NCBI GenBank assembly: GCA_963383645.1
Contig: OY726573.1
Coordinates: 20,151,158-20,215,157 of the forward strand
DNA: 64,000 bases
Direction: 5' to 3'
Origin: Muscardinus avellanarius
Lineage: Eukaryota > Chordata > Mammalia > Rodentia > Gliridae
Shown: positions 44,988 through 55,689 of the stretch, piece after piece
How the letters are laid out: every line of letters begins with the position of its first letter
Position numbering within the stretch: the stretch's first letter is position 1
Notes under the pieces: model-generated
Databases searched by the model: none
The model's input: only the letters and a program-made list of their open reading frames with translations
Told to the model about the DNA's origin: nothing
Made by a program: the position numbers and the translations under genes

Positions 44988-45905
44988 ATACCCTCTGCCC
45001 TAATTTTTCATTCTTTATTTTGAAACCAGGTCTCACTGAGTTGCAGAGGCCCTCACTAAGTAGCTGAGGCTGTCCGCAAACCATGATCCTCCAGGTCTCA
45101 GCCTCCTGAATACTGGGATTACAAGCGTGCGCCACTACGCCTGGCTAATAAAATCATTTGATGCATAAAAGTTTTTAATTTTGAAGAAGTCTAATTTTTT
45201 TTTTTTTTTTTGGTACTGGGGATGGAACCAGGCGTATTCTACCTCCTAGCTATAGCCCCAGCCCTATTTTTTTATTCTTTATTTTGAAACAGGGTCTCAC
45301 TAAGTTGCAGAGGGCCTCACTAAGTAGCTGAGGCTGTCCGTGATCACCGATCCTCCTGTCTCAGTCTCCCCAATGCTGGGATTACAAGCGTGCGCTGCCA
45401 CCATGCCCAGCTCTTTAAAAAAAAATTTTTTTTTTTTGGTAGGGGGTTCCTGAAAACCCTTCTACCTCTGGGTTATACTCCCAGACCTATTTTTATATTT
45501 TTTTTATTTGTTTTTTTTTTTGTTTTTTTTTTTGGTGGTGCTGGGGTTCCTGGAAGCCCTTCTACCTCAGGGCTACACTCCCAGACCTATTTTATTTTTT
45601 GGAAACAGGGTCTCCTAAGCCAGTGAAGCTGGCTTCAAACCTGCGCGATCCTCCTGTCTCCGAGCGCGGGGCTTACAAGCGTGCGCCACCACGCCCGGCG
45701 TTATATTTTTTTTTATTTGGAAACAGGATCAAACCAGTGTGATCCTCCTGTCTCTGCCTCCCAAGCGCAGATTACAAGTATGGCCACCACTCTGGCACTC
45801 TTTTTAAAATTTTTGAAGCAAGGTCTCACTAAATTGCTGAAACTGACTTGGAACCTGCTATTCTCCTATTTCAGCCTCCAAGTACTGGGATTACAGATGT
45901 GTGCC
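44899..45905 (-). repeat. (TG)n(GA)n tract and antisense SINEs
   Basis: (TG)n 44899-44940 runs straight into (GA)n 44941-44986. Antisense B1-ID copies at 44990-45148, 45205-45412, 45435-45700 and 45712-45905. Confidence 0.75.
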
Positions 45906-46454
45906 TATAATTCCAGTAAAACTCCGGGGACAGACTTTTGCTGGGATGATGAGGGTCACAGGTGTAACCCTGGCCAATCACATAGAAGGGATGGGGTTTT
46001 CTGACCGGCCAGGCCTGTGCCACACGGCTGCTCTTACTGAGGGAGCCACAGGAAGAAAATATGTCTAAGGGTCCAGGAAAGTGAGAACAGAGGCTCAGGC
46101 TGCAGTGCTCATACTCTCCAGTAGAGCCACACGGGCCTGCGTGGTCCTTTCAGTGTGGGGCAGGGCGAGGCTGGGCCGGGCAGCAGGGCTGCCTGTGTAG
46201 CTCAGCATCCAGGGCGTGTGGCCAGGCCCAGGAGCTGCCCAGGATCCCCGCTCGGCTCCGTTACAAACAGGCACCTCCTGTTTGTTCCAAACTCCTGGTG
46301 CCTCTTGGGCAATCTTGAAAAAACACAATTCCCCAACAGGAAACCCACCACATATTCCAGCCTGGAGCCCAGAAAGCCAAGCCCTGTAACAAATCAAAAA
46401 ACAAATCTTGAAAAAGCCAACTCTTACAATAGAACACTGGAAAAAAAAACCTCA

Positions 46455-46457
46455 TAT

Positions 46458-46496
<39 letters not shown>

Positions 46497-46918
46497 GCTG
46501 CACTGGGGATGGAACCCATGGGCACTGTACCTCTGAGCTACATCCCAGCCCTATTTTTAGTCTTTTTTTTGTGTGTGTGTGGTACTGGGGGTGGAACCCA
46601 GGGGCTTTTCTACCTCCAGGCTATACTCCCAGACTTATTTTATATTTTATTTGGAAACAGGGTCTCACTAAGTTGCTGCGGGCGGCACTCAATAGCTGAA
46701 GCTGGCTTCAAACCTACACAATCCTTCTGTCTCAGCCTGCAAAGAGCTGGGATTACAAGAGTGTGTCACCACGCCTAGTCTTTTTATTTTTTGAAACAGG
46801 GTCTTGCTGAGTTGCGAAGGGTCTCACTAAGTAGCTGAAGGTGTCTGTGCACCGCAGTCCTCTGGTTTCAGCCTCCTGAATGCTGGGATTGCAAGCGTGC
46901 GCCACCACTCCCGGCACT
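46455..46918 (-). repeat. (TTTA)n and antisense SINEs
   Basis: (TTTA)n at 46455-46497; antisense copies at about 46498-46560, 46575-46780 and 46783-46918. Confidence 0.75.
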
Positions 46919-47136
46919 ATTTTTCTTTTTTTATACAGAAGTTCTACACATTTATGTTGACAATTTTATATTTATATTTATGCATTACACATTATATTTA
47001 TACTTTTATATACATTTATATTTATATTAAGAAATTAAAAATACAACCAAAGTGATAAAAATTTCACATCATTTCACCACCAGTGACCACCAATTGCAAA
47101 TTTTGTCATTTTTTCTCTATATAGGCCACAAATGTG
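46919..47136. other. AT-rich host flank of the provirus
   Basis: No gene or repeat family recognised. Confidence 0.4.
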
Positions 47137-47142
47137 CTTTTG

Positions 47143-48618
47143 TGTTGCCGACTAATCTCAGTTGGGTCCTTATTGTCAGCTCCCGGTCAAATCCTCAGAA
47201 AGATGGGGCAAAAGGCAGGTGATGTCCTGCAGAAACCTCTCTGCAGCAATTCCTTCCCCTCTATGAATTCCCTAAGTTTTTGGGTACGACGTTTGGGAAG
47301 GAATTTGAGGTGGACAAAGGCTTCTTGAACCAATGACACTTTATTACAAAAACTCCAAGAAATTTATACCTTTCACCAGTAAAGTTAATAGTAAGAGGAG
47401 AGGGAGGTGGGTGTAATCATTGTGAAGTAATAATGAATGACATGTAAACAAAGGTAATAAAACTAGTCCTTCAGCTGGCTGTTGATCTTCGAGAGAGATT
47501 GACTTCTGACTCCTGATTCTTTTCCAAGGTCTTTGCAGATAAGCAGTCCCAGGGGGCCACTTCCCAAAATAAACAAGCATGGCCAAGGCTTGGGGGTTTC
47601 TCGGGGAATCTTCTTTGGCTCTCTTGGAACTTTCCATCTTTTGGGCTCAGTTCATATAGCAAGTGTGGGGAGATGTGGTGATTCAGGTGGATGTGATAAA
47701 GTTTCTCCAGGTGTTGGCATTTTATCTCCTAAATCTGAAAGCTTAAGCAAACTCACAACACAGTTTTGCAGACAAAATACCACAAACAACACCACAAAGT
47801 TCTTGGTTTTAATTGTCCTTAACTGCTGAACACTCTTCTTTAGACAATAAGCCTATTAAAAGTCTAACCATCTTTAATAATCCATTTCTCTGTCACAAAC
47901 CCTCTGCAACCTGCTTCTAACTTTCTAATTCCTTCCTTTCCCAGTTGGGACTTTCTTATGATAAGCTCTTCTTCATGCAAAAATGCTTTTCTTACTCTTA
48001 CGGTATTTCCTTTCCTTCATACATATATATTTAGAACGTCTGTCCTTTATTTAGTCATATTCATTAACCATGCGATCAGCCTCTCTGTCTTCAGGAATAT
48101 TTACACTGGGCGTAAAAGTCACCAATCTTTTTCCTTGAGTCTATTGTATTTGGGCAACTAAGTTGTTTATCAACTAAATTGCTTCGAAGTCACACACAAA
48201 ATTTTATCTTCTCTGTCTCTAGGCAGGATCTCAAGGGTAAACAAAGTTTCCTTAAACTGAACTACCTTACCTGAGTTAATAGCTTAACCTAAGTTAGTGA
48301 TAGTGAGGGTCAGAGACCCTTTGTAATTGCTGCAGCTGGAATGCTTATCACAGCATCTGAGTTCTGGCCAGTTTTTATTATTATTGAGCAGAGCCAAGGA
48401 CGTTTATTTCCACGGACTCAATTTCTGATCTCACATCATCAGAGCAATTCGTGTAGAGAGTTAAAAGAATACCAAGAGAATAATAGTTATGAAGGATATC
48501 TAAAGTGGGGGATATTTTTTTGCCAGAGACGATACCTCTTTCTCGGGGCTTTCTGCCGATAACTATGTGGAGTGGCGTCTTCAACACATAGATGCCGAGG
48601 CAGCAGGATGTCTTGGCA
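47143..48618 (-). repeat. 3' LTR of the provirus
   Basis: 1476 bp, begins TGTTGCC and ends TTGGCA on the + strand (TG...CA ends). I see no difference from 54109-55584 at the constant offset of 6966. The last 12 codons of env lie inside its U3 end. Confidence 0.92.
47340..47345 (-). terminator. Poly(A) signal in the 3' LTR
   Basis: AATAAA on the minus strand, 18 bases downstream of the LTR TATA box (47363-47368), so R would be short. It would end proviral transcripts. Confidence 0.6.
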
Positions 48619-50350
48619 TTTCCCCTTTCTTTATTTTTAGAATAAGGGCATAGGTTTCACTTTGAATGGTAGAGATAGAACGACAGATTAGGCGAAAGAC
48701 AATTGGAAATATGAGAAGTATGAAAAATAAAATTGCTCCAATGACTGCAAAGCCAATTATATTATTTGTCCAATTGAAAGGATTAAGTTCTTTTAAACCT
48801 GTCAATAAAGAATCAGCCAAAGTTTGAATATTTTTCACATCCAGATGCGCTTTGCTCATAGTAGTGATTTCAGACCGTAAAAGCTGCAAATTATGTGTAA
48901 TATCTGTATCCTTCCAAATACCTAACAGATGATTTCTAGTATTGTTCCAATCAAGCGAAGAATTGTATGGCATAGGGGTAACACAAATATACTTAAAACT
49001 AGCATGGCAGCGTGTGGACAATAAGATTTTTATATTCTGTATTTCCTGTCCCAGCCCGAGAACCGCTTGTTCCAGAGCATCGACTTTTGTTTCTAGTTTC
49101 CTATCAATAATCTCTTGCTGTGCTAAGGCTAGAGAGACATTCTTATTTAAGTCATTTACATAATTGGCAGTTTGTACTTCCTGAACTAAAGCCACTGTTG
49201 ACATTGCTAATGAGGTTAAAATCATGATCAAAGCACTCACTCCTAAGATTAGAGTTGAGATAAAACGTTTTGGCCTCAGTAAATATTGCAGTTCTTTAAG
49301 TGTCTGTAAAGCTGGATTCTCAAACCAAGGATCATCCTTTAAATCCACTGGTAGCATTACGTATTGTGGTCTTTTAAGAATTATAATCACAGAGTATTGC
49401 TTATTTAAATCTGATGTTAAACAATTTGTAAATATACAATTTTTGCATGAAATATGATAAGATCTTCCAAATCTATTTATAGCTAAACTTTCAGGTTTAC
49501 CGGCTAAAATTCCCATAGGATATTCTATGCATGTTTTGACTCCAATAGGAGTAGAAGTAGTTTCTTTAGGCTTCTTTAAAAGAATCATGTTTGAGGCCGC
49601 AAAGAGTCGAAACAATTCAGGTTGAATGACTGTCTTATTGTAAATGGGAGAGTAGCTTATAAACACCGGTGCCACCCAGCCTGGAGTAAACCATCTCCGC
49701 AGTGGCTCCCCTAGAGTATGTGGCTGATAATTGTTGAATTTTTTAGAATTATTCCTTAAGTACTGAGTATAATCATAAGTTGGACTTGACACTGAGAAAT
49801 CTAGAATTTGATCTTGTGATTTCTTGGGTATGAAAACGGCGGCCTTATTAAAGCTACATTGAAGCCATTTTGGTCTAGTATTAAGAGCATTCCAGAACTG
49901 ATCTGGATCTTTATAAGTGTGCGCACAGTTGGGTAAGTGCGATTTCCTTTCCAAATATTTGTCATTAAAGTTATAATGTCCTAACGTCATCATTTCCAGT
50001 TCCCAAATTAGACGCTTTGTCCGCTCCTTATCAGCATAATCAGGAGCATCAGTCAAAAATGTTCTATAATTTAAGGGAAGGCACCCTGCAGGCGACCTTC
50101 CTGACATGGTGACACAAATTGGAGTAGTATCAGACATTCCTTCATAATTTATTATTTCTGATACCAGTGGGATAGAATTATCCTCTACACCTCCTAAGAT
50201 ATAACTATTATTAGTTGTAACCTTTATAATATCACTGTCTCCCCATCCTACAGGATGTAGGATAGGAGGGTCAGGTACATATGTCCAGTAGCTGACTCCT
50301 TCCACATTAGGTACCTGTAAATAAATTATTGTTAACATTGCTAAAAACAT
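48581..50350 (-). CDS. env: Retroviral envelope protein, open frame of 589 codons
   Basis: Beta/class-II-type Env precursor: a surface subunit for receptor binding and a transmembrane subunit for fusion. From the ATG at 50350 (MFLAMLTIIYL, a signal-like hydrophobic start), the SU part holds the YWTYVPDPP motif near residue 21. A furin-type site RPKR lies at 359-362, followed by a hydrophobic fusion-peptide-like stretch (363-385), helical TM ectodomain, a Cys-x7-Cys pair (448, 456) and a membrane anchor at about 531-555. Several N-x-S/T sites are present. There are no stops or frameshifts within it. It lacks the CX6CC motif of gamma-type Envs. The frame stays open upstream of the ATG to a stop at 50495-50497, and Env-like residues lie there, so the natural start is disturbed. 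The stop is inside the 3' LTR. Whether it is expressed or functional is unknown. Confidence 0.9.
   Translation of the reverse strand: MFLAMLTIIYLQVPNVEGVSYWTYVPDPPILHPVGWGDSDIIKVTTNNSYILGGVEDNSIPLVSEIINYEGMSDTTPICVTMSGRSPAGCLPLNYRTFLTDAPDYADKERTKRLIWELEMMTLGHYNFNDKYLERKSHLPNCAHTYKDPDQFWNALNTRPKWLQCSFNKAAVFIPKKSQDQILDFSVSSPTYDYTQYLRNNSKKFNNYQPHTLGEPLRRWFTPGWVAPVFISYSPIYNKTVIQPELFRLFAASNMILLKKPKETTSTPIGVKTCIEYPMGILAGKPESLAINRFGRSYHISCKNCIFTNCLTSDLNKQYSVIIILKRPQYVMLPVDLKDDPWFENPALQTLKELQYLLRPKRFISTLILGVSALIMILTSLAMSTVALVQEVQTANYVNDLNKNVSLALAQQEIIDRKLETKVDALEQAVLGLGQEIQNIKILLSTRCHASFKYICVTPMPYNSSLDWNNTRNHLLGIWKDTDITHNLQLLRSEITTMSKAHLDVKNIQTLADSLLTGLKELNPFNWTNNIIGFAVIGAILFFILLIFPIVFRLICRSISTIQSETYALILKIKKGEMPRHPAASASMC
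48619..48632 (-). other. Polypurine tract
   Basis: AAAGAAAGGGGAAA on the minus strand, directly against the 3' LTR: the plus-strand primer site. It also forms part of the env coding frame. Confidence 0.8.
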
Positions 50351-50503
50351 ATTTTCCACTGTAACAACCTTTCCTGCCGAAATTACGGCTTCTTCTGCTC
50401 TCTTAGTGAGAGTCTGAAGTTGACCCCAGGTGGGGGGGATGTGCCTCCTTTGTAGCTCTTGCCTGGGTAGGGGAAAGTTTGAACTCTTTGAATGTCAGCA
50501 TCA

Positions 50504-51532
50504 TCCTCCTTTGCTGTCTCCTTCTCTCGCTGTCGCTCTCATCTGGAAAGGCTTCGTGAGCCAGTCTGGAATCCAGATGGGTGATTCTGCATTCTGTGGA
50601 AAAAACACACGCACATCCTTCTCCCCGAGGTTATCAGGCCTTTTCCAGGCCCCATGGAGGTCTTTTAAAGCACTTGTGGCTGTTTAGCCAAAGACATTTC
50701 CTCCCAATGTCTCTGCATGGGAGTGTGATTTTGATAATATTAATAAAGCATGATGTAAAGCTTGATGAGGTGAAAAATAATGATTTTTCTTTTGCCTTAA
50801 CAATTGATTTTTTAAGATTTGGTGAGTTCTTTCTATAATTGCTTGCCCTTGAGGATTATAAGGTATTCCTGTAACATGCTCAATTTCCCAGTTTTCACAA
50901 AATTTTTTGAAACCAGTTGATGTATATGCTGGAGCATTATCAGTTTTAATTTTCTTAGGAGTTCCCAAATAGGAGAAGCAGGCAATCAAATGCTGTATGA
51001 CATCTTTAACAGCTTCTCCACTCCTAGCTGTAGCATAGAGAGCATGTGAATAAGTGTCCATAGTTACATGTACATATGCCAATCTTCCAAAATCAGGTAC
51101 ATGGGTTACGTCCATCTGCCAAACCATTCGAGGCTTTAAGCCCCTTGGGTTGACTCCCATTTTCTGCACCTTATGAGTAAGTGGACATTGTTCACAGACT
51201 TTAACAATTTGTCTAGCCTGTTCTCTGGTAATATGAAACATTCTTTTTAGAGCTAAAGCATTTTGATGATGCAATGCATGGCTTCGTTGTGCCTGCTCTA
51301 TGACATTATTTATTGAGATTTCCCTGGTAAGCAAATCAGCCATAGCATTTCCATGAGCTAATGGCCCAGGTAAATTAGAATGTCCAGCAATATGCGATAT
51401 AAAAATTTTATTTTTACGCCCTTGAATGATTTTTTGTAATTGTTCCAATCTACAAATTTTTTGCACAAGGTCGGAGAATTTTACATTTCTCGTGGCAGAA
51501 CATTTCACTGAAATTATTTCATAGGCTAAACA
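50504..51532 (-). pseudogene. pol: Retroviral pol remnant: RNase H end plus integrase
   Basis: Open from 51532 to a TAA at 50684-50686, then continuing in the same frame to a TGA at 50501-50503. The start is the tail of RNase H ([20 protein letters not shown]). Integrase follows with its zinc-binding HHCC segment ([21 protein letters not shown]) and the D,D,E core ([27 protein letters not shown]). The in-frame TAA cuts off the C-terminal DNA-binding domain, whose SPIWIPDWL-like end is still readable downstream. No RT is upstream. It is in the same frame as env. Confidence 0.85.
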
Positions 51533-51535
51533 TTA

Positions 51536-52002
51536 TTTAAAAGAGGGAAGAATAAAAACAAATCTTTGACAAACTTTGAGGAGATACAATTTTTAAGATC
51601 AATTATAATAATTTTCTAATCTTGGAGTATAATGCCTTCATGAGTCTAAAATCTTAGTAACATTTCTTAGATTAATTAACATTTTCTATTATTTATTTAT
51701 TTACTGTTTAAGGAATTTTTATTAAAGCAAGAATTTTATAATCCAAATTATGTTATTAATTTTATTATTTGGAACAAAACTGATATTCTGAGCTGTTTCC
51801 CAGTAAAGTTACAAAATTAAAGAAATGCTTTAAATTTCTGTATTTTGCTTTAAAATCTTTTTTCCAGGGTCTATAAGACATTAATTTGTTTTTATATTTC
51901 ACTATTTTTTATGGGTTTTTGTTATTTTTGGTATTGAAGGATTAGCAATTAAGTGGTATTTTTCTTTATCTCTATACTATTGGAAACATATCATGACAGA
52001 AA
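51536..52002 (-). other. Degenerate proviral interior, RT missing
   Basis: AT-rich, no usable frame. A normal provirus would carry over 1.2 kb of reverse transcriptase between the dUTPase and RNase H; here there is under 0.5 kb and no RT motif seen. Confidence 0.6.
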
Positions 52003-52185
52003 TTACTTTTTGTTGCTGCTACAACCAGAGTTTAACCCTACCGTATTTTTTGGAATAAGGCCCACATTTTTAGGATTCATTTTATGAAGATTATTAATAA
52101 CTGATAATTGTTGAGAATGAGGAGCTGGTAAATCTATAGCAGCACTCCCTTGCCTGGACACAGTGAGTGTCAGTATGTCTGACAA
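52003..52185 (-). pseudogene. dUTPase-domain remnant (pro)
   Basis: A 60-codon stretch with two dUTPase-like segments, RQGSAAIDLPAPHS and IPKNTVGLNSGCSS. Beta-type viruses carry dUTPase in the pro frame. Broken at both ends. Confidence 0.6.
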
Positions 52186-53532
52186 AGTTGCAGGAGAGGA
52201 CTATATTTCTTTAAACTCCTGTTTTAGAAAATTATCTCTCATCTTACTTATGGCTGAGAGAACACTCGCCTATTAGTTTTTCTGATTTTTGTAATTTGCT
52301 TTCGTCCTTACCAAATTTAGATCACATTTATTTTTTATTCATATATTTATTCAAATATTTCCCCAATTTATGACTAGGGCTTATTCTAGGGAGTGGCTGT
52401 TTTTTCTCCCTTCTGTCCATCTTATTTTATTTGCATTTCTTTTATTGAACTTTATATATTTTATATATCTTAGCTTCCCATAATTAGAACACTTTTGTTT
52501 ATACCATAATTAGAACACTTTTGTTTATTCATGCGAATAGTTTTGCATACCTTTCTTATTTTAATCACGCCTGTCTGGGCATTATGTCTTACTATTTCTA
52601 TGTTGTTTCATACTTTCATATAATTTAAATTTCTGCTTTTATTAATAAGCTGAATAGTCACTTGACAATATTTATTAATGTTATTGAAAACTAGTTGTCT
52701 AACATTTCTGACAATTTTGCATTCTTTTTTAGTTTTTTATTTTGTTTTGCTCTTTTTATTTATTTTTTATTTATAATAGAATCTTGCAGTTTCTAATTAA
52801 AAGAACTATATTCTTCAGTGGGTCTCTGTAAAATTTTTGTAGACGGCTTTCCTGTTTCTATCTCAGTTATTTTGCCAATTCATAACAGCAGCTTCTCGAA
52901 TCCAATACGGCTGCTGCAGTTGTACATTTCTGACCTGAGTCTCTATGTTTAATTAGACTCCAATTTCAGTAAAATAATTTATTTTGCCTTCTTACTGAGG
53001 CACATTTGCCATTGCAAATATTGTTGTCCTGTAAGGACCTGTTGCTGTACAGAAATCACAAAGGATCCATTTCTCTGCTCAAGAGTGTAAGAATTCAGTG
53101 CAGTAATTAGAAATAAGCCCATGAAGCATGCATGTCTTTTTTGAAAGAAGAAATAGTATCAAAGTTAGACCCTCTCCAAAGAGTTTGCTGCAGCAGATCA
53201 GGATTAAAAGCAATAGGAAAGGTAAAAGCTAGTCCCAAGATTTAGAAAAGACCAAAGTTTTGGCAGGACTGGATCCACTCTTTGTTCAAAAGGTTGTATG
53301 GTTATTTTTTATATTTTTTCTTTCTGCCACAGGGGCAAAAATTGGAAGTGAGCGCTGGCGCCACGGCACTCATCCCAATTTCATTTCCTGGGCTTTTTGA
53401 TGCAAATATAGCTTTCTGATTTTTAGCATGATCTAGATTTTCCTCTGACAATTTATATACATGAAGCAATTTTTCGGTTTCACTTTCCTATATCAAAATT
53501 CGTGCCGTCAATTTGTTGAATGGTAATTCTAA
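52186..53532 (-). pseudogene. Degenerate gag-pro region
   Basis: Scattered short gag-like pieces in broken frames, for example VLTGQQYLQWQMCLSKK at about 53000-53050. Very AT-rich. A 24-bp stretch is duplicated in tandem near 52479-52530. Confidence 0.5.
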
Positions 53533-53775
53533 TTAAAGACTAAATGACCCACTACTAGGGGGAGGTGTTTCCCCTCTTGCCAACAGGCTTTCATAATAGA
53601 TATGTATGTTCCATATTTCTTTCTTTAGAGTTCCTTCCTCTGGAATCCAGGGAATGCATATTATTGATACTTTGTAGCAATTTTGTAGTTCTTTTGATGA
53701 CATCTTTATCTTATATTGCTTTAAAAGATGATACACTAATTTTGTAAAAGGATTCTTACTCACTTGATTTCCCAT
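53533..53775 (-). pseudogene. gag: gag matrix remnant
   Basis: The ATG at 53775 starts MGNQVSKNP, with a Gly2 myristoylation signal. The segment CIPWIPEEGTLKKEIWN is typical of beta-type matrix proteins. Ends at a TAA after 80 codons; the rest of gag is not open. Confidence 0.75.
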
Positions 53776-54088
53776 ACTGTTTACTGTTGCTTTCTTAGCA
53801 CTACTCCTATTAGCTTTTATACATGAATTAAATGTTCGACCCTTCATGACTACAGCATATGTCATTTCCTGAATGACTGCTGGTGAGACATTTTTTATGA
53901 ATGTCTCATGTTTTTGTGAATGCCCCATAATTTTCTTTCTAACTTTCTAGTCTTTTTCTACTCGTACTTAACCGATGTCTTTTATCGGCGAGTCTGCACC
54001 ACTCTGACGAGGACCTATCCTTTTGCCTGAAATTTTTAAAGAAATAAAGAGGAGAGATAGCTTACCTTTCTGGGTCCGGCCTGATATC

Positions 54089-54106
54089 TATCCACGTTGA
54101 GCGCCA
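54089..54106 (-). other. Primer binding site, tRNA-Lys type
   Basis: Minus strand TGGCGCTCAACGTGGATA, two bases inside the 5' LTR. It is closest to the tRNA-Lys(1,2) primer site, with a few mismatches at inner positions. Confidence 0.75.
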
Positions 54107-54108
54107 AT

Positions 54109-55584
54109 TGTTGCCGACTAATCTCAGTTGGGTCCTTATTGTCAGCTCCCGGTCAAATCCTCAGAAAGATGGGGCAAAAGGCAGGTGATGTCCTGCAGAA
54201 ACCTCTCTGCAGCAATTCCTTCCCCTCTATGAATTCCCTAAGTTTTTGGGTACGACGTTTGGGAAGGAATTTGAGGTGGACAAAGGCTTCTTGAACCAAT
54301 GACACTTTATTACAAAAACTCCAAGAAATTTATACCTTTCACCAGTAAAGTTAATAGTAAGAGGAGAGGGAGGTGGGTGTAATCATTGTGAAGTAATAAT
54401 GAATGACATGTAAACAAAGGTAATAAAACTAGTCCTTCAGCTGGCTGTTGATCTTCGAGAGAGATTGACTTCTGACTCCTGATTCTTTTCCAAGGTCTTT
54501 GCAGATAAGCAGTCCCAGGGGGCCACTTCCCAAAATAAACAAGCATGGCCAAGGCTTGGGGGTTTCTCGGGGAATCTTCTTTGGCTCTCTTGGAACTTTC
54601 CATCTTTTGGGCTCAGTTCATATAGCAAGTGTGGGGAGATGTGGTGATTCAGGTGGATGTGATAAAGTTTCTCCAGGTGTTGGCATTTTATCTCCTAAAT
54701 CTGAAAGCTTAAGCAAACTCACAACACAGTTTTGCAGACAAAATACCACAAACAACACCACAAAGTTCTTGGTTTTAATTGTCCTTAACTGCTGAACACT
54801 CTTCTTTAGACAATAAGCCTATTAAAAGTCTAACCATCTTTAATAATCCATTTCTCTGTCACAAACCCTCTGCAACCTGCTTCTAACTTTCTAATTCCTT
54901 CCTTTCCCAGTTGGGACTTTCTTATGATAAGCTCTTCTTCATGCAAAAATGCTTTTCTTACTCTTACGGTATTTCCTTTCCTTCATACATATATATTTAG
55001 AACGTCTGTCCTTTATTTAGTCATATTCATTAACCATGCGATCAGCCTCTCTGTCTTCAGGAATATTTACACTGGGCGTAAAAGTCACCAATCTTTTTCC
55101 TTGAGTCTATTGTATTTGGGCAACTAAGTTGTTTATCAACTAAATTGCTTCGAAGTCACACACAAAATTTTATCTTCTCTGTCTCTAGGCAGGATCTCAA
55201 GGGTAAACAAAGTTTCCTTAAACTGAACTACCTTACCTGAGTTAATAGCTTAACCTAAGTTAGTGATAGTGAGGGTCAGAGACCCTTTGTAATTGCTGCA
55301 GCTGGAATGCTTATCACAGCATCTGAGTTCTGGCCAGTTTTTATTATTATTGAGCAGAGCCAAGGACGTTTATTTCCACGGACTCAATTTCTGATCTCAC
55401 ATCATCAGAGCAATTCGTGTAGAGAGTTAAAAGAATACCAAGAGAATAATAGTTATGAAGGATATCTAAAGTGGGGGATATTTTTTTGCCAGAGACGATA
55501 CCTCTTTCTCGGGGCTTTCTGCCGATAACTATGTGGAGTGGCGTCTTCAACACATAGATGCCGAGGCAGCAGGATGTCTTGGCA
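54109..55584 (-). repeat. 5' LTR of the provirus
   Basis: The 5' LTR in viral orientation, 1476 bp, seemingly identical to 47143-48618. TATAAA at 54329-54334 and AATAAA at 54306-54311 on the minus strand. Confidence 0.92.
54329..54334 (-). promoter_or_regulatory. TATA box of the 5' LTR
   Basis: TATAAA on the minus strand with AATAAA 18 bases downstream, the compact U3/R layout of beta-type LTRs. It would drive any proviral transcript, including a spliced env mRNA. Confidence 0.6.
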
Positions 55585-55689
55585 CTTTTGTCTTACTTAA
55601 GTGGTTGGTGTTGATACCTTTTACACCTTGCTTTCCACTTAGTAGTGTGTGTGAGACATTTTTACATATCAATAAACACACATATTGTC

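Larger units (their letters stand above)
47137..55590 (-). mobile_element. Class II (beta-like) endogenous provirus with target-site duplication
   Basis: Minus strand. Two 1476-bp LTRs (47143-48618 and 54109-55584) enclose 5490 bp. The 6-bp repeat CTTTTG at 47137-47142 and 55585-55590 is the target-site duplication; six bases is usual for betaretrovirus-like elements. In viral order: 5' LTR, tRNA-Lys-type primer site, short gag remnant, dUTPase remnant, RNase H end plus integrase, env, polypurine tract, 3' LTR. Reverse transcriptase is not found: only about 470 bp separates the dUTPase and RNase H remnants. The internal part is too short and too broken to be self-sufficient. The LTRs look identical by eye, so insertion was recent. 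Confidence 0.92.

Noticed and set aside
47344..47829. Small open frames found identically in both LTRs
   Set aside because: Identical because the LTRs are identical; no recognisable accessory protein, although LTR-coded genes exist in some betaretroviruses.
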